A DNA stretch of 64,000 nt, from assembly GCA_023634235.1 (NCBI GenBank), contig JAMKCF010000044.1:434001-498000 (forward strand), given 5' to 3'. A program made the translations under genes and the position numbers. Within the stretch, counting starts at the first letter, position 1, and each line of letters begins with the position of its first letter. Below are positions 31,696 through 43,100 of the stretch, in pieces. The notes under the pieces are model-generated. The model was not told the origin of the DNA, did not search any database, and worked only from the letters and a program-made list of their open reading frames with translations. The stretch is from Pisaster brevispinus. Its lineage: Eukaryota; Echinodermata; Asteroidea; Forcipulatida; Asteriidae.

Positions 31696-31966
31696 TTAAT
31701 AGATGTTATTTTTGCATCGGGGATAAAGAATATTAATTTTGGTTTTTTTACCCTACACAGATGTGTGTTAGCACTGTATACTCAGTACTTTCCCGAGTTC
31801 TGTGAAAAAAAATTCACAGGCATAATACTCGGGTGGGATTCGAACCCACGACCTTTGCAATTCTAGAGCAGTGTCTTACCAACTAGACCACCGAGATTGC
31901 CCGGGAAAGTACTGAGTATACAGTGCTAACACACATCGGTTTAGGGTAAAAACCAAAATTAATATT
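31696..31966 (-). mobile_element. tRNA-cored element with 70-bp inverted arms and 11-bp TSD
   Basis: Arms of about 70 bp (31726-31797 and 31900-31969) are near-perfect inverted repeats, sharing AATATTAATTTTGGTTTT, GATGTGTGTTAGCACTGTAT and ACTCAGTACTTTCCCG. Between them is a tRNA-like sequence on the minus strand. CTTTCACTCAT (31685-31695) and CTTTCACTTAT (31967-31977) flank the insert. The paralogous block near 52510 has a single GCATTCACTTATTGCAC, the empty site. A target duplication of about 11 bp suggests retroposition, not a cut-and-paste MITE. Confidence 0.78.
31826..31897 (-). other. tRNA-like sequence with perfect A and B boxes (probably not a tRNA gene)
   Basis: The minus strand gives TGGTCTAGTTGGTAAGACAC (D arm with A box) and GTGGGTTCGAATCCCAC (a perfect T arm with B box). 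CTCGG pairs with CCGAG in the acceptor, but the two outer acceptor pairs and part of the anticodon stem fail. It could still drive RNA polymerase III transcription of the element. Confidence 0.6.
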
Positions 31967-32056
31967 CTTTCACTTATTGCACTACCAACAAAAATTTCAA
32001 CTGCAGCCTGGCTCCTCTGACATAGTAAAATCTTTTCTTTTTTTGTGTGTGTTCAG

Positions 32057-32168
32057 ATTCAGGACGTGATACCCAAGAAGCGTCTGTCTTCTGTGGGGAT
32101 GCAAATACTTTCACTTGGATCACCGAGGGGAGTGAAGTCATCGCAAAATTCCAAACAGACGACGAGTA
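32057..32168 (+). CDS. CUB domain, C-terminal half exon (copy 1), frameshifted
   Basis: After GTGTGTTCAG, the phase-0 start IQDVI would extend FIE of the 30852 exon. One base is missing at GATACCC (GATAACCC in the 52 kb copy), so the conserved reading QEASVFCGDANTFTWITEGS and EVIAKFQTDDE lies in the next frame and ends at TAG. VFCG...GSEV and TDD are the usual CUB second-half landmarks. The 32 kb and 52 kb copies are broken at different points, so each shows the frame the other lost. Confidence 0.66.
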
Positions 32169-33134
32169 GTGCTTCCCAGATTGCAGAGAGCTCGAGAGAA
32201 AGAGACAATTTCCTTTAAAGTGTTGGACATCAGAGTGGTTGGACGGCGGCTTTTTCCCTGTATGAACTGAATTATGGCTATCAGTACAAAATTACTACTA
32301 GTACAGGTAGTGGTCAGTCTACATGTCTTTATTTTTGGTATAGTTTATTATCTGCTTGTTGTCCGACCAGGTTCATATTGTAATAATAATAGGAATAATA
32401 ATGATGTAGATTACTTGAAATGGAATGCATGGGGGTGTTGACTGCGGTTTGGCTGGTGGGATTTGACTTGGAGGCATAGGTTTGTGAGTTTGTTGTGTGA
32501 ATGATGATGATTAGTGGGCCCTGTGTGTTAGGTAACTTATGCCTTCTTGCCCATCCAGTGTCATGCTATATATTCTATGTTCTCCGATCACGCACTCATG
32601 CATTTGCTTTCTTTGAGATAATAATTATTTTGTAGAGACTGAATATCTAGGAGTTGCCTTCATTTTTATTGACATTTTATCGACATACTTGCATTGTATA
32701 AGATAATTAATTGTACATGTATGTGTTTTATTGACCGCCTGCACAACTCTCAACAGTTTGTGCAGGTGTTTACAGAGAGACTAAATCCCAGCCAGATCCA
32801 CAGTCAACATCCAAAAGCTGGATACACCTGTGTAGGACGTCACTTTAATCTTTCTAATCACTCCATTTCTCTCATGATTTTACAGGGCTTTGAGGCACTA
32901 GGAAACCACAAGATTGTTCGTCTGAGTAGGGAGAAGCTATGGATAAGGCGTCTTCAGACCATTCAACCCCATGGTCTAAACATCCAAGAAGGAAATGTCT
33001 AATAACCTTTTGTCTTTGCCTTCTCCTTTTTACCACAGATAAGACCCCTCTAGTCTGCCTCATTCACTAATCAATTACTTTTCATCTCCCTCTTCCCATC
33101 ATTTATTTTATACTTTTTGTGGCTTTGCATGATG

Positions 33135-33710
33135 AGGTATCAATGTATATTCAGTTTGCATTAACACCGTATGTATATCTACTAGCTATGTAGATTTATT
33201 CTTAAAGAACTAGGTCTTGCTTTTTTTATTTTTTTTTATTCTACTGCCGCAGAGTAGATTTGGAAATCGGGAGACTACTTCGGGAGACTACTTAGTTCTG
33301 AAAAGAACTGTCCAGCTTATAAGCTACTACCTGGGCGGTGGGTAGGAAATCCTGAGGATGAGACGATGACTAGAGCAAGCTAGTCTAAATGTTGAGACCA
33401 ATTAAGAACTCACTCCGCGGCAATGAAGTTAATACTGAGAAGTCCCCTCGATCCGATCCACTATGAAGCCAAAGTAGTAGTCCCTGCCGATTTCCTACCC
33501 ACCGCCCAGGTAGTAGCTAATAAGCTGGACAGTTCTTTTCAGAACTAAGTAGTCTCCCGAAGTAGTCTCCCGATTTCCAAATCTTTTCTGCGGCAGTAGA
33601 ATAAAAATAAAATAAAAAGCAAGACCTAGTTCTTTAAGAACAAATCTACACAGCTAGTAGATATACACACGGTGATTACCGCAAACCGAATATACATCAT
33701 TTATTTTGTC
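33135..33710. mobile_element. Foldback element with very long arms (copy 1)
   Basis: Almost the entire 575 bp is two inverted arms. The left arm has ATATCTACTAGCTATGTAGA, AAAGAACTAGGTCTTGC, ATCGGGAGACTACTTCGGG and TACCTGGGCGGTGGGTAGG. The right arm repeats these inverted up to GTGATTACCGCAAACCGAAT. The centre holds GACTAGAGCAAGCTAGTC, a 6-bp stem with a 6-base loop, followed by TAAATGTTGAGACC. No ORF. A larger nested relative is at 53511-54600. Confidence 0.83.
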
Positions 33711-34181
33711 TTTTGTATTTGTTCCTCTTGTGGTCAAACCAGCCCCTCCCCCACCCCACCCCCTTTTGTTACCCTCCTTTTTGTTCATCCTCCTGCTTTC
33801 TCTGTGTGCTTTCATCTCTAACGCCTATCTCCACTCCACTTTTTATGTTTGTAGTCTTGTCATTTAGCCTTCAAGAAAGACTCTGCTAGGGTCGAAATGT
33901 CAGGCCACTATCTATTTTTGTGTGTGTAGTAGTTTTTCCATGATTTTTAGAGCCAATTTGTAGTAAGTTTTTTGCTGAGAATGTTTTATTCATGCATATT
34001 TGTATTTAGAAGAACTGATTTAATGTCTGGTCATGTTGTTACTTTCAGTGCATATAATTATATACAGTGTATTTTCCTTAAGTGTGAGGGACTGTTTATG
34101 TATAATTTTCTTGTGTATGAATCTCACAAGTAAGTCAAATTGTGAGTTTGAGGTGCATATATAGTTTAAAGGTGTAAATCA

Positions 34182-34580
34182 ATGAAAATCAAGGTTGATA
34201 TTTTTGACAATTTGCTTGATTCAGCCATGGTTTCTTATTTTCCCTTGAAAAGCTACAAGAGCCATGTTAATGACAAGCCTTGGCTTACACCTCACATAAA
34301 TGTTTTTGACCGTCAAATTATGTTGGGTAATAGTTATTATTGGTATGACTCTGCTCTTTCATCGCTTGGCCTTGACTCTCTGGCTGGTAGGAGAGAGGCA
34401 CACTGCAGGCGTTTTGCTAATGAACTTGCTAATAACCCTCACACTAAAGACCTCCTTCCCCCTACCAGGCATGAGAGTCATGGTTGAAACCTCCGAAATA
34501 GTCATCATGTTTCAACCATCCCCACCAGATCCAGTCGTTTTAAAAATAGCCCTGTTCCTTATTTTATAGGTTTAATTCAT
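34182..34580 (+). mobile_element. LINE relic, internally deleted (CR1/Jockey-like)
   Basis: SHVNDKPWLTPHIN is the region before the reverse transcriptase in many CR1/Jockey-type LINEs. It is joined without the RT core to RREAHCRRFANELANNPHTK, DLLPPTRHES and, after a frame change, LRNSHHVSTIPTRSSRFKNS and PYFIGLI, the usual C-terminal end. The 3' UTR seems to run to about 34900 (AATAAATCTTAAAATCTTAA). The copy is dead. Confidence 0.72.
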
Positions 34581-34899
34581 TCTTAATTATTTCTCCATTT
34601 TATTGTGTGTAGTGGTCTGAGTGAGGTTCTTATTTAATTTTATGTTTTATTGAAACATTTATGTCACTGTTAATTATTCCATTTCCCTTTTAAACTACAG
34701 TGAGGTGTTTCTTTTGTTTATGTGGTTCTGTTTTTGTTTTAAAGGCGAGTGTGCAATCTGTTTTTCTTATCTATTTTTTGCTATTCAGGTGTCCTTAAAA
34801 AAAAAGTATGTCTTATCGATTTTTTACTATTGTAATGACTCTGTAATTTGACCTTCAAGTCACGAAGTTTGTCAATTTTAATAAATCTTAAAATCTTAA

Positions 34900-35640
34900 T
34901 CATATATAAATGTCATTTTCATAAATCCTTTCTAGGTCGCACTTGTTTGTTTTTATGGACCACTCGGGTCGCGTGGTCATAAAGTAGGGAACCCAAGTGC
35001 ATCCTCAATGCTCAATTGTCTCCTCCAACTTGGTTGTTAGAATATTTATAGTGAAAAGTTTAGTTTGAAGTCTCGACCTTTAGGCTCATTCTCTTTTTCA
35101 TTTTAGCTTTAAGCAAGTGAGATCAAGAGCACATTTATTTTCTCTTGTTATTTTTCTTTATTTTGTACGAAGCATGACTCTGGCCATGCTCCAAATGCAT
35201 TTCAGTAGGGAGGGATAGGGTCATAGAGCTATTTGTGAGTATCTGTATCAAAGCATAACTTTATTCCAGAAATAATTTTAAATAGAGGCCGGCCTCCTTC
35301 CCTTGTCTCTACATTAACTGTTAATTAAGTGAGGAGAGTCCTCATAAATTCCCTCATCTCTGCCAATTGCTTTTTTTGCTTTATTAATTGACTTTATATT
35401 TATAATATTGTATTTTGTTATGTTCCCTTTGGGGGAGAATTACAAGATGACCGAGTACCTGCATTTCTGTTTCCATTTTGGAGTAATTTGTTTGTCTCTG
35501 AGTTTAGCAGGTAGTCTGCTCCCCTTCTGGCAGATAGGGATGAGCTCTTACAATACGTTGAGCCACTTTTTATAGCTCTTACATCCTTTTAAAGATTCTT
35601 TTGCAAAAAAGTATAATCCCTGCATAAATAGGCAGAGTAA
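34900..35640. other. No gene seen
   Basis: AT-rich stretch between a LINE tail and a tandem repeat. AATAGAGGCCGGCCTCCTTCC near 35282 recurs as AATAGAGGTCCAGCCTCCTTCC-type sequence near 55130, in the duplicated neighbourhood. No exon recognised. Confidence 0.45.
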
Positions 35641-35649
35641 AAATGGCAT

Positions 35650-36560
35650 CTGAAAAACTGTAGTTAATTAACCACTAATTAGTGAGCCAAATTAGCCAGC
35701 TTCTATTCATAATGAAGGGTACAAATTCTTTTCAGAAAGGTAGTTGACTCAAAAGCACAGGCATTATAAATGGAAATGGTGTCTGTAAATAGTTGTGGCT
35801 ATTTTTGAGCTGCCTTATTTGGTTCACTAATTAGTGGTTAAATACAGTTTTACAGATGCCATTTTCCATCTATAGCAGGTACAATGCACATGCGGTTGAG
35901 TAGACTACCTTTAAATAAATTGTATCCTTCATTATCAGTAAAAAAAAAAATAAGCCAGGTTCTTGAAGACTGTTATAACCAGCTGGGCACACCACTTTTT
36001 TGAAGTAGCTTAATTGGTCCAGTAATCAGTGGTTAATTAAGTACAGTTATACAGACGCCGTTCTCCATCTATAACACGCAAAATGGCCCATGCACTTTAA
36101 TTAGTCAACTGCCTCTTTGAACTGCTGGTTCAATCTGAGTTCGATCGGAGACGAACAATATTCAAACTGCTCAAAATGCTCTGACATGAATTCTGACTAA
36201 GACAAATGGGTATTCTGAAGCAGCCGGTTCAATCTCATTAAACGAGTGTTACACTGGGCACCAAATTTTGGAGTTGGTTAATATTTGGGTCCACTAATCG
36301 GCTGTTAATTAACCACATCTATGCAGATGTCATTTGCGTCTCACGTACATTTGCCTTATGCGGTTGAGTAATAACTACCTCTAAGAATGTACTCTTCGTT
36401 ATTGGTAAAAGTGTAAGTTTAAGCTCAGAATCTTGAAAACTGTCAAACTGAACATACCAAATTTTTGAGCTGGCAAATTTGGTCCATTGATTAGTGGTTA
36501 GTAGCACAGTTACATACGCCATTTTTCATCCATAACACGCACAATTACATAACGCGGTTG
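35650..36560. repeat. Degenerate tandem repeat with CCACTAATTAGTGGTTA
   Basis: Four or five units of roughly 180-280 bp share CACTAATTAGTGGTTAAT (palindromic), ACAGACGCCATTTTCCATC, TATAACACGCACAATG, GCGGTTGAGTAGACTACC and TTTTGAGCTG. A single reversed unit lies at about 56640-56830. Each unit could form a small cruciform at CACTAATTAGTG. No coding signal. Confidence 0.65.
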
Positions 36561-37268
36561 AGTAAACTACTTTTCTTTTCGATATTTGATAGTTTATTGA
36601 ACACATACACAATTGGATGCGTCCATACAAAAATAATTAAAAGGTATGACAAGTGGTTAAAAGAAAAATATTAATTGTTGGGAAAAAAATATTGATGTTA
36701 ATATTAAATTTATTATTGTTATTCCAACGAAAAACTAGAAAAAGGAAAACAACTTTTTGATAAGTTCAGAAGTCCCCATCATGGCAATAGTGAAAAAGAA
36801 ACCCGCTCTGAGAGTATCATTGCAAGAGTAGTTGAATTTGGACACTTCCAATTTAATTTGTTAATTTAATTAACGTAAAGGTTGTCGATTACAAATTTAA
36901 GATTGACAACATATCATCTGCATAAAAACTATTATTAGTTCTTGAATGACGAAAGTGGTTAAATTTGTCTTTGTGTAAACGTATGCAGTTTTCAGATTAC
37001 GATAACATGCATATTATTTTACTTTTACTTATTTAATCTTCATTACTGAATTCAGAAAAGTTGAAAGATCAAGGATGACTAGTTTCTCAAATGTTTGAAG
37101 TACCCCCCCCCCCCTTCATTTTGCGCTTACTTTGATGACGTTGCTGACGTCGCATTCTAGTGACGTAATTTTTACTCGTCATGTTGATTATTTTATTGTA
37201 CAGCGCCCTCACAGCGTTTGGAATTTTCGCGGGGTTTCTCCAGCATTATTTTGCTTTACGAAGACAAG
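36561..37268. other. No gene seen; upstream of a possible signal-peptide exon
   Basis: AT-rich, with a C11 run near 37105 and ATTTTATTGTACAGCGCCCTC near 37190. Several TGACGT-like motifs occur at 37130-37180 (GATGACGTTGCTGACGTC), which resemble CRE/ATF sites and could belong to a promoter for the exon at 37269. Confidence 0.35.
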
Positions 37269-37381
37269 ATGACACCTCGGGTTTCTGTCTACGTTTTTGC
37301 TGTTGTTGTTCTTCTTCTTCATTTTGAATGCAGCCTTCGAATGATTGAAGATGTAGGCACTGCATGTGTGCGAATGTTCAG
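37269..37381 (+). CDS. Possible first exon of a secreted protein (signal peptide)
   Basis: ATG at 37269 opens MTPRVSVYVFAVVVLLLHFE followed by CSLRMIEDVGTACVRMF, then a partial codon and the donor CAG|GTAAAT. A short basic start, a hydrophobic core of about 12 residues and a Cys-Ser turn look like a cleavable signal peptide. The context CAAGATGA is fair for initiation, and CRE-like TGACGTC motifs lie 100-130 bp upstream. The next exon was not identified; the tandem array begins 300-400 bp downstream. The protein family is unknown and the exon could be fortuitous. Confidence 0.4.
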
Positions 37382-39244
37382 GTAAATTTCACTTTATTCT
37401 ACTCTTATTCTACGGTTTATCATGTTCGTTTGTGCAGTTAGGTTTGTTTCTCTGCGGACAAGGTTACGATCATTACAACTTTTGGGAGAAAACAAACACT
37501 AAACAGTGGTGGCAGCAACGTTTGTCAGTGAAGACAGTGGCGAGAATGCTAATATTAGTCAAGTCGGGATCACTCATTCTGGTTTAGTCTGGTTTGGAAT
37601 TATGTCTGCAGCACGGAATAATATAACTTTATTCATATCTATCATCTGATCATCATCTATGAATTCCAGTTCTCAGAGACATTTTGTGAACTAAATCAAC
37701 AGTTCAGTTTTCGGTAGGTTTCTTCTGATCGCTGACTCTGCTCTGGTCAGTCCCTCCTGCTACCAATTGCCAACTTGCCGCTTGTGTGCATATACCATTC
37801 TACATTGACTTGCCACAGTCCTAAAGAAAAAGTTATACTTACAAAATCTGTGTCTGCAGTTTCTTCCCAGAACATATTTATTTCCAAACTTTTTATATGT
37901 GTTCTTCTGAATTGTCTTTGTCCAGTCATGCCTATTGGCACAGCTATTTCTTCATGAGTTTGTGCTGTGTGTGTCGCCTCTACATCCCATGGCCCATGAA
38001 AAGGTACAATTGAGTATTATAAAAGGTATAACACTTCCTAACTAAATTCTTGACGCTTGTTGAACCCTATCAATATTTGAAGTTTATTGATAATTTCCTT
38101 GATTGCACCTGAGAAAATTCAGGCTTTTTGAGTTTTTGACATTCACTTATAGTTTGGAGACTTTCAGATCATATATGCAGGCGATGCAGGCTAATGGAAC
38201 CACATTTAAAGTGTCCTTTTGTGTTCTGATAACAAGCCCAGTCTGTTCTGTGAGGTCTGCATCACTGGACCGCTAGGCCACAACACTCCACTAATTATTG
38301 TAGAACAGAACAAGAGATGAATGCATAGTCAGATTATGGGTCAGGCTCAATCCAGTTTGGATTTCGAGCAGCGGAGGCAAACTTATAATTTCAAAATCCG
38401 TTGGAGTTAAGTGACCAAGTGTAAAAAAAACTTGATTTGGTCAGACGTCATCACTGATCTCTGGTCAGTCCCTCTTGCTACCAATTGCCCACTTGCCACT
38501 TGTGTGTGCACTTACCATTCTATCTTGACTTGCCACAGTCCTAAACAAAAAAGTTACACTTACAAAATCTGTGTCTGCAGTTTCTTCCCAGAACTTAATT
38601 ATTTCCAAACTTCATATGTGTTCTTTTGAATTGTCTTTGTCCAGTAGGCACAGCTATTTCTTCATGGGTTTGTGCTGTCTGAGTCGGCTCTTCATCCCAT
38701 GGCTCATGAAAAGGTACGATTGAGTATTATTAAAGGTATAATACAGGATTGGTAGATCTTGTAGAAGAGAGAGTTTGTGACCTAAATCAACAGTTCAGTT
38801 TTCAGGAGGTTTCTTCTTCCCCATATTTTTTTCTGACGGTAGTCAGCTTGAAAAGCCCTATGGAATTCGCCCCTTGTTCCAGGGCTTGAATTTGTTGGGG
38901 AAATCCACAAGAATGCAGGGCTTGCATGTTGCTTAAAATATGCAGTAGACAAGAGTTTCTATGACAAGACCAGAAATAAAGAGAGAAATCCATTATCTTC
39001 ACAGTTTAACATGTAAACTGTTTTTATCTGAACAAGCACTGACACAAGAGTGATTACATTTGTCTTATGGGGTGGGTAGTTCAATAACAGAGTTAGAAGA
39101 TACTTAGCAGATTGAATCAAAGTTAACAGTGGATTTATATCTTTCTTCCTCAAGTTACTACTTAGTGATGTACATGTACTTTTTGTATAATTTGCAACTG
39201 ACAAATTTTTTAAGACATTCTGACTGGTCTGGTCATTAGTTTAC

Positions 39245-39400
39245 TGGCCAGACTCTAAAATTACTGGCCTCGGGTCTGCGTTCCAACTCGAAATGATGGC
39301 CTTTCCTCCTGCAGGGTTTTGATGTTGCTTGCCACTTGTCAGAATATAGTGTGTGAGAGCTGAATTTAATTTCCGAATAGACACTTTCATCTGTGTCTAG
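39245..39400 (-). CDS. Array segment A: exon-like, 52 codons, unknown protein
   Basis: On the minus strand, acceptor CCAACAAACAG precedes LDTDESVYSEIKFSSHTLYS, DKWQATSKPCRRKGHHFELE and RRPEASNFRVWP, then the donor GTAAAC. Both borders are phase 0. Copies of exactly 156 nt lie at 41248-41403, 42465-42620, 44184-44339 and 45911-46066. The copies at 39245 and 42465 are open; the other three each have one stop. The composition is protein-like, but no family is recognised. It could be a repeated exon of a tandemly amplified gene, or chance in recent duplicates. Confidence 0.35.
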
Positions 39401-39443
39401 CTGTTTGTTGGAGGTGAATTTGCCCCGCAATCCAGCTCATATA

Positions 39444-40129
39444 CAGTCGACTCCCGTTAATACGAGGTCCGCCGGACTGGCCCGTTTTCCTCGTATTATC
39501 TGAACCTCGTCTTAAACGCAGCGCACTATTTACATGTACAATAACATGTACTGTATACACACGTCGTCATAGTGCATGCACTACACACGTGTCTAGGCTA
39601 GAACGGAGCGGTTGGCTACAGTTCTTACGAGCATCCTGTACACAAAAATATTAATGATAAATGCAATTTTGTTGACTACGATCATAGAAATATAATATTT
39701 TGTATAACTCAAAATAAAAATCATAGCAAAGTCATGTCAAACTTGCCATTCATGTGACCATGATGTGACAGATTCGATACTGCGTAGCGCCTATGCTGAA
39801 CGTTGTTTTCGCTGGTAGCCGCTAGGCGTGTAGGCGAAGTAGTATTTCAAGCATATGTTACCAGCGTAATGTTTCTGATTTTCGGATCAGATGGAACCGT
39901 GTAGCCGGTCCGATCCGATAAATAGTTTGGCAACAAGCATGTAAGTTCAGAAACTTATCTGACTGAACGGTAAGCTTTTACGCAACAATATTTTTCCGAT
40001 CTCACTTTAAAAGTACGAAAAACAATACATTTTGTCATCATGGGGCCGCAAAAATACCTCGTAATATCCATGTTCTCGTATTAACCGGCGTCTCGTATCT
40101 TCCGATCTCGTATTAACGAGAGTCGACTG
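39444..40129. mobile_element. Tigger/pogo-like Tc1-mariner MITE, 686 bp, TSD TA
   Basis: The ends CAGTCGACTCCCGTTAATAC and, inverted, CAGTCGACTCTCGTTAATAC are typical of pogo/Tigger elements. TA lies on both sides (39442-39443, 40130-40131). Sister units of the array carry the empty site CAGCTCATATACATTGTCAA (near 41436, 42654 and 46100). No transposase ORF remains. The insertion occurred after this unit had separated from its neighbours. Confidence 0.92.
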
Positions 40130-43100
40130 TACATTGTCAAAGAACTGGTTTTTGCCATCCTTAGAGAACTCTCCCTGTTTCTGCGGATAGTTTCCTGAAA
40201 ATAAATCCATATTTTCATGTTCAGATAAAGAAATTTGAAAATCTCCCCAATTATTTTAGGTTTTCCCCTATGTTCTTCATATCGCCCAGATTATTGTAGA
40301 AAATTTCCTTGACTGCAAGATGAAAATGTTGGCAGCTTGACCTTAGAGTGGTTGTTCGCGTATAAGATCTTCTCTTGAAATCGTACACTTCCTAACTTAA
40401 TTCTTGACGCATGTTAAACCCTATCAATATTTGAAGTTTATTGATAATTGCCTTAATGAATCAAGTCTTATATCAGTGGGATCTTGTTTGAATTCTTGAT
40501 TGCACCTGAGAAAGTTCATATACCATTCTATCTTGACTTGCCGCAGTCCTAAACAAAAAAGTTACACTTGCAAAATCTGTGTCTGCAGTTTCTTCCCAGA
40601 ACTTAATTATTTCCAAACTTTTCCTATGTGTTCTTTTGAATTGTCTTTGTCCAGTAGGCACAGCTATTTCTTCATGGGTTTGTGCTGTCTGTGTCAGCTC
40701 TTCATCCCACGGCTCATGAAAAGGTACGATTGAATTTTATTAAAGGTATAATACAGGAGTGGTAGATCTGGTAGAAGAGAGAGTTTGTGAACTAAATCAA
40801 AAGTTCAGTTTTCGGGAGGTTTCTTCTCCATATTTTCTTCTGACGGTAGTCAGCTTGAAAAGCCCTATGGAATTCGCCCCTTGTTCCAGGGCTTGAATTT
40901 GTTGTGGAAATCCACAAGAACGCAGGGCTTGCATGTTGCTTAAAGTATGGACTAGACAAAATTTCTGTTACAAGACCAGAAATAAAGAGAGAAATCCATT
41001 ATCTACACAGTTTAACATGTAAACTGTTTTTATCTGAACAAGCACTGACACAAGAGTGATTACATTTGTCTTATGGGGTGGGTAGTTCAATAACAGAGTT
41101 AGAAGATACTTAGCAGATTGACTCAAAGTTAACAGTGGATTTATATCTTTCTTCCTCAAGTTACTACTAAGTGACGTACATGTACATTTTGTATAAGTAA
41201 CTGACAAATTTTATAAGACCTTCGGACTGGTCTGGTCATTAGTTTACTGGCCAGACTCTAAAATTACTTGCCTCGGGTCTGCGTTCCAACTCGAAATGAT
41301 AGCCTTTGCTCCTGCAGGGTTATGATGTTGCTTGCCACTCGTCAGAATTTAGTGTGTGAGAGCTGAATTTAATTTCCGAATAGACACTTTCGTCTGTGTC
41401 TAGCTGTTTGTTAGAGGTGAATTTGCCCCGCAATCCAGCTCATATACATTGTCAAAGAACTGTTTTTTTTGCCATCTTTAGAGCAGCCAACTCTCCCTGT
41501 TTCCGCGGATAGTTTCCTAGAAAATTTCCTTGACTGCAAGATGAAAATGTTGTCAGCTTGACCTTAGAGTGGTTGTTCGCGTAAAAGATCTTCTCTTGAA
41601 ATCGTACACTTCCTAACTTAATTCTTGACGCATGTTAAACCCTATCAATATTTGAAGTTTATTGATAATTGCCTTAATGAATCAAGTCTTATATCAGTGG
41701 GATCTTGTTAGAATTCTTGATTGCACCTGAGAAAGTTCTATACCATTCTATCTTGACTTGCCACAGTCCTAAACAAAAAAGTTACACTTGCAAAATCTGT
41801 GTCTGCAGTTTCTTCCCAGAACTTAATTATTTCCAAACTTTTCATATGCGTTCTTTTGAATTGTCTTTGTCCAGTAGGCACAGCTATTTCTTCATGGGTT
41901 TGTGCTGTCTGTGTCAGCTCTTCATCCCACGGCTCATGAAAAGGTACGATTGAGTATTATTAAAGGTATAATGCAGGATTGGTAGATCTGGTAGAAGAGA
42001 GAGTTTGTGAACTAAATCAACAGTTCAGTTTTCAGGAGGTTTCTTCTCCATATTTTTTCTGACGGTAGTCAGCTTGAAAAGCGCTATGGAATTCGCCCCT
42101 TGTTCTAGGGCTTGAATTTGTTGTGGAAATCCACAAGAACGCAGGGCTTGCATGTTGATTAAAGTATGCACTAGACAAAAATTATGTTACAAGACCAGAA
42201 TCAAAGAGAGAAATCCATTATCTATACAGTTTAACATGTAAACTGTTTTTATCTGAACAAGCACTGACACGAGTGATTTCATTTGTCTTATGGGGTGGGT
42301 AGTTCAATAACAGAATTGGAAGATACTTAGCAGATTGACTCAAAAGTAACAGTGGATTTATATCTTTCTTCCTCAAGTTACTACTAAGTGATGTACATGT
42401 ACATTTTGTATAAGTAACTGACAAATTTCATAAGACCTTTGGACTGGTCTGGTCATTAGTTTACTGGCCAGACTCTAAAATTACTGGCCTCGGGTCTGCG
42501 TTTCAACTCGAAATAATGGCCTTTGCAACTGCAGGGTTTTGATGTTGCATGCCACTTGTTAGAATTTAGTGTTTGGGAGCTGAATTTAATTTTTGAATAA
42601 ACACTTTCATCTGTGTCTAGCTGTTTGTTGGAGGTGAATTTGCCCCGCAATCCAGCTCATATACATGGTCAAAGAACTGGTTTTTTTTGCCATCCTTAGA
42701 GCAGCCAACTCTCCCTGTCTGCGGATAGTTCCCTGAAAATAAATCCATCTTTCCATGTTCAAATAAACAAATTTGAAAATTTCCCCAATTATTTTAGGTT
42801 TCCCCCATGTTCTTCATATCGCCCAGATTATTGTAGAAAATTTCCTTAACTGCAAGATGAAAATGTTGGCAGCTTGACCTTAGAGTGGTTGTTCGCGTAT
42901 AAGATCTTCTCTTCAAATCGTACACTTCCGAACTTAATTCTTGACGCTTGTTTAACCCTATCAATATTTGAAGTTTATTGATAATTTCTTTAATGAATCA
43001 AGTCTTATATCAGTGGGATCTTGTTTGAATTCTCGATTGCACCTGAGACAGAGAAAGTTCAGGCTTTTTGAGTTTTTGCCATTCACTTATAGTTTGGAGA

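Noticed and set aside
31826..31897. Functional tRNA gene
   Set aside because: A and B boxes and the T arm are good, but the outer acceptor pairs and part of the anticodon stem do not pair, and it forms the core of a retroposed inverted-repeat element.
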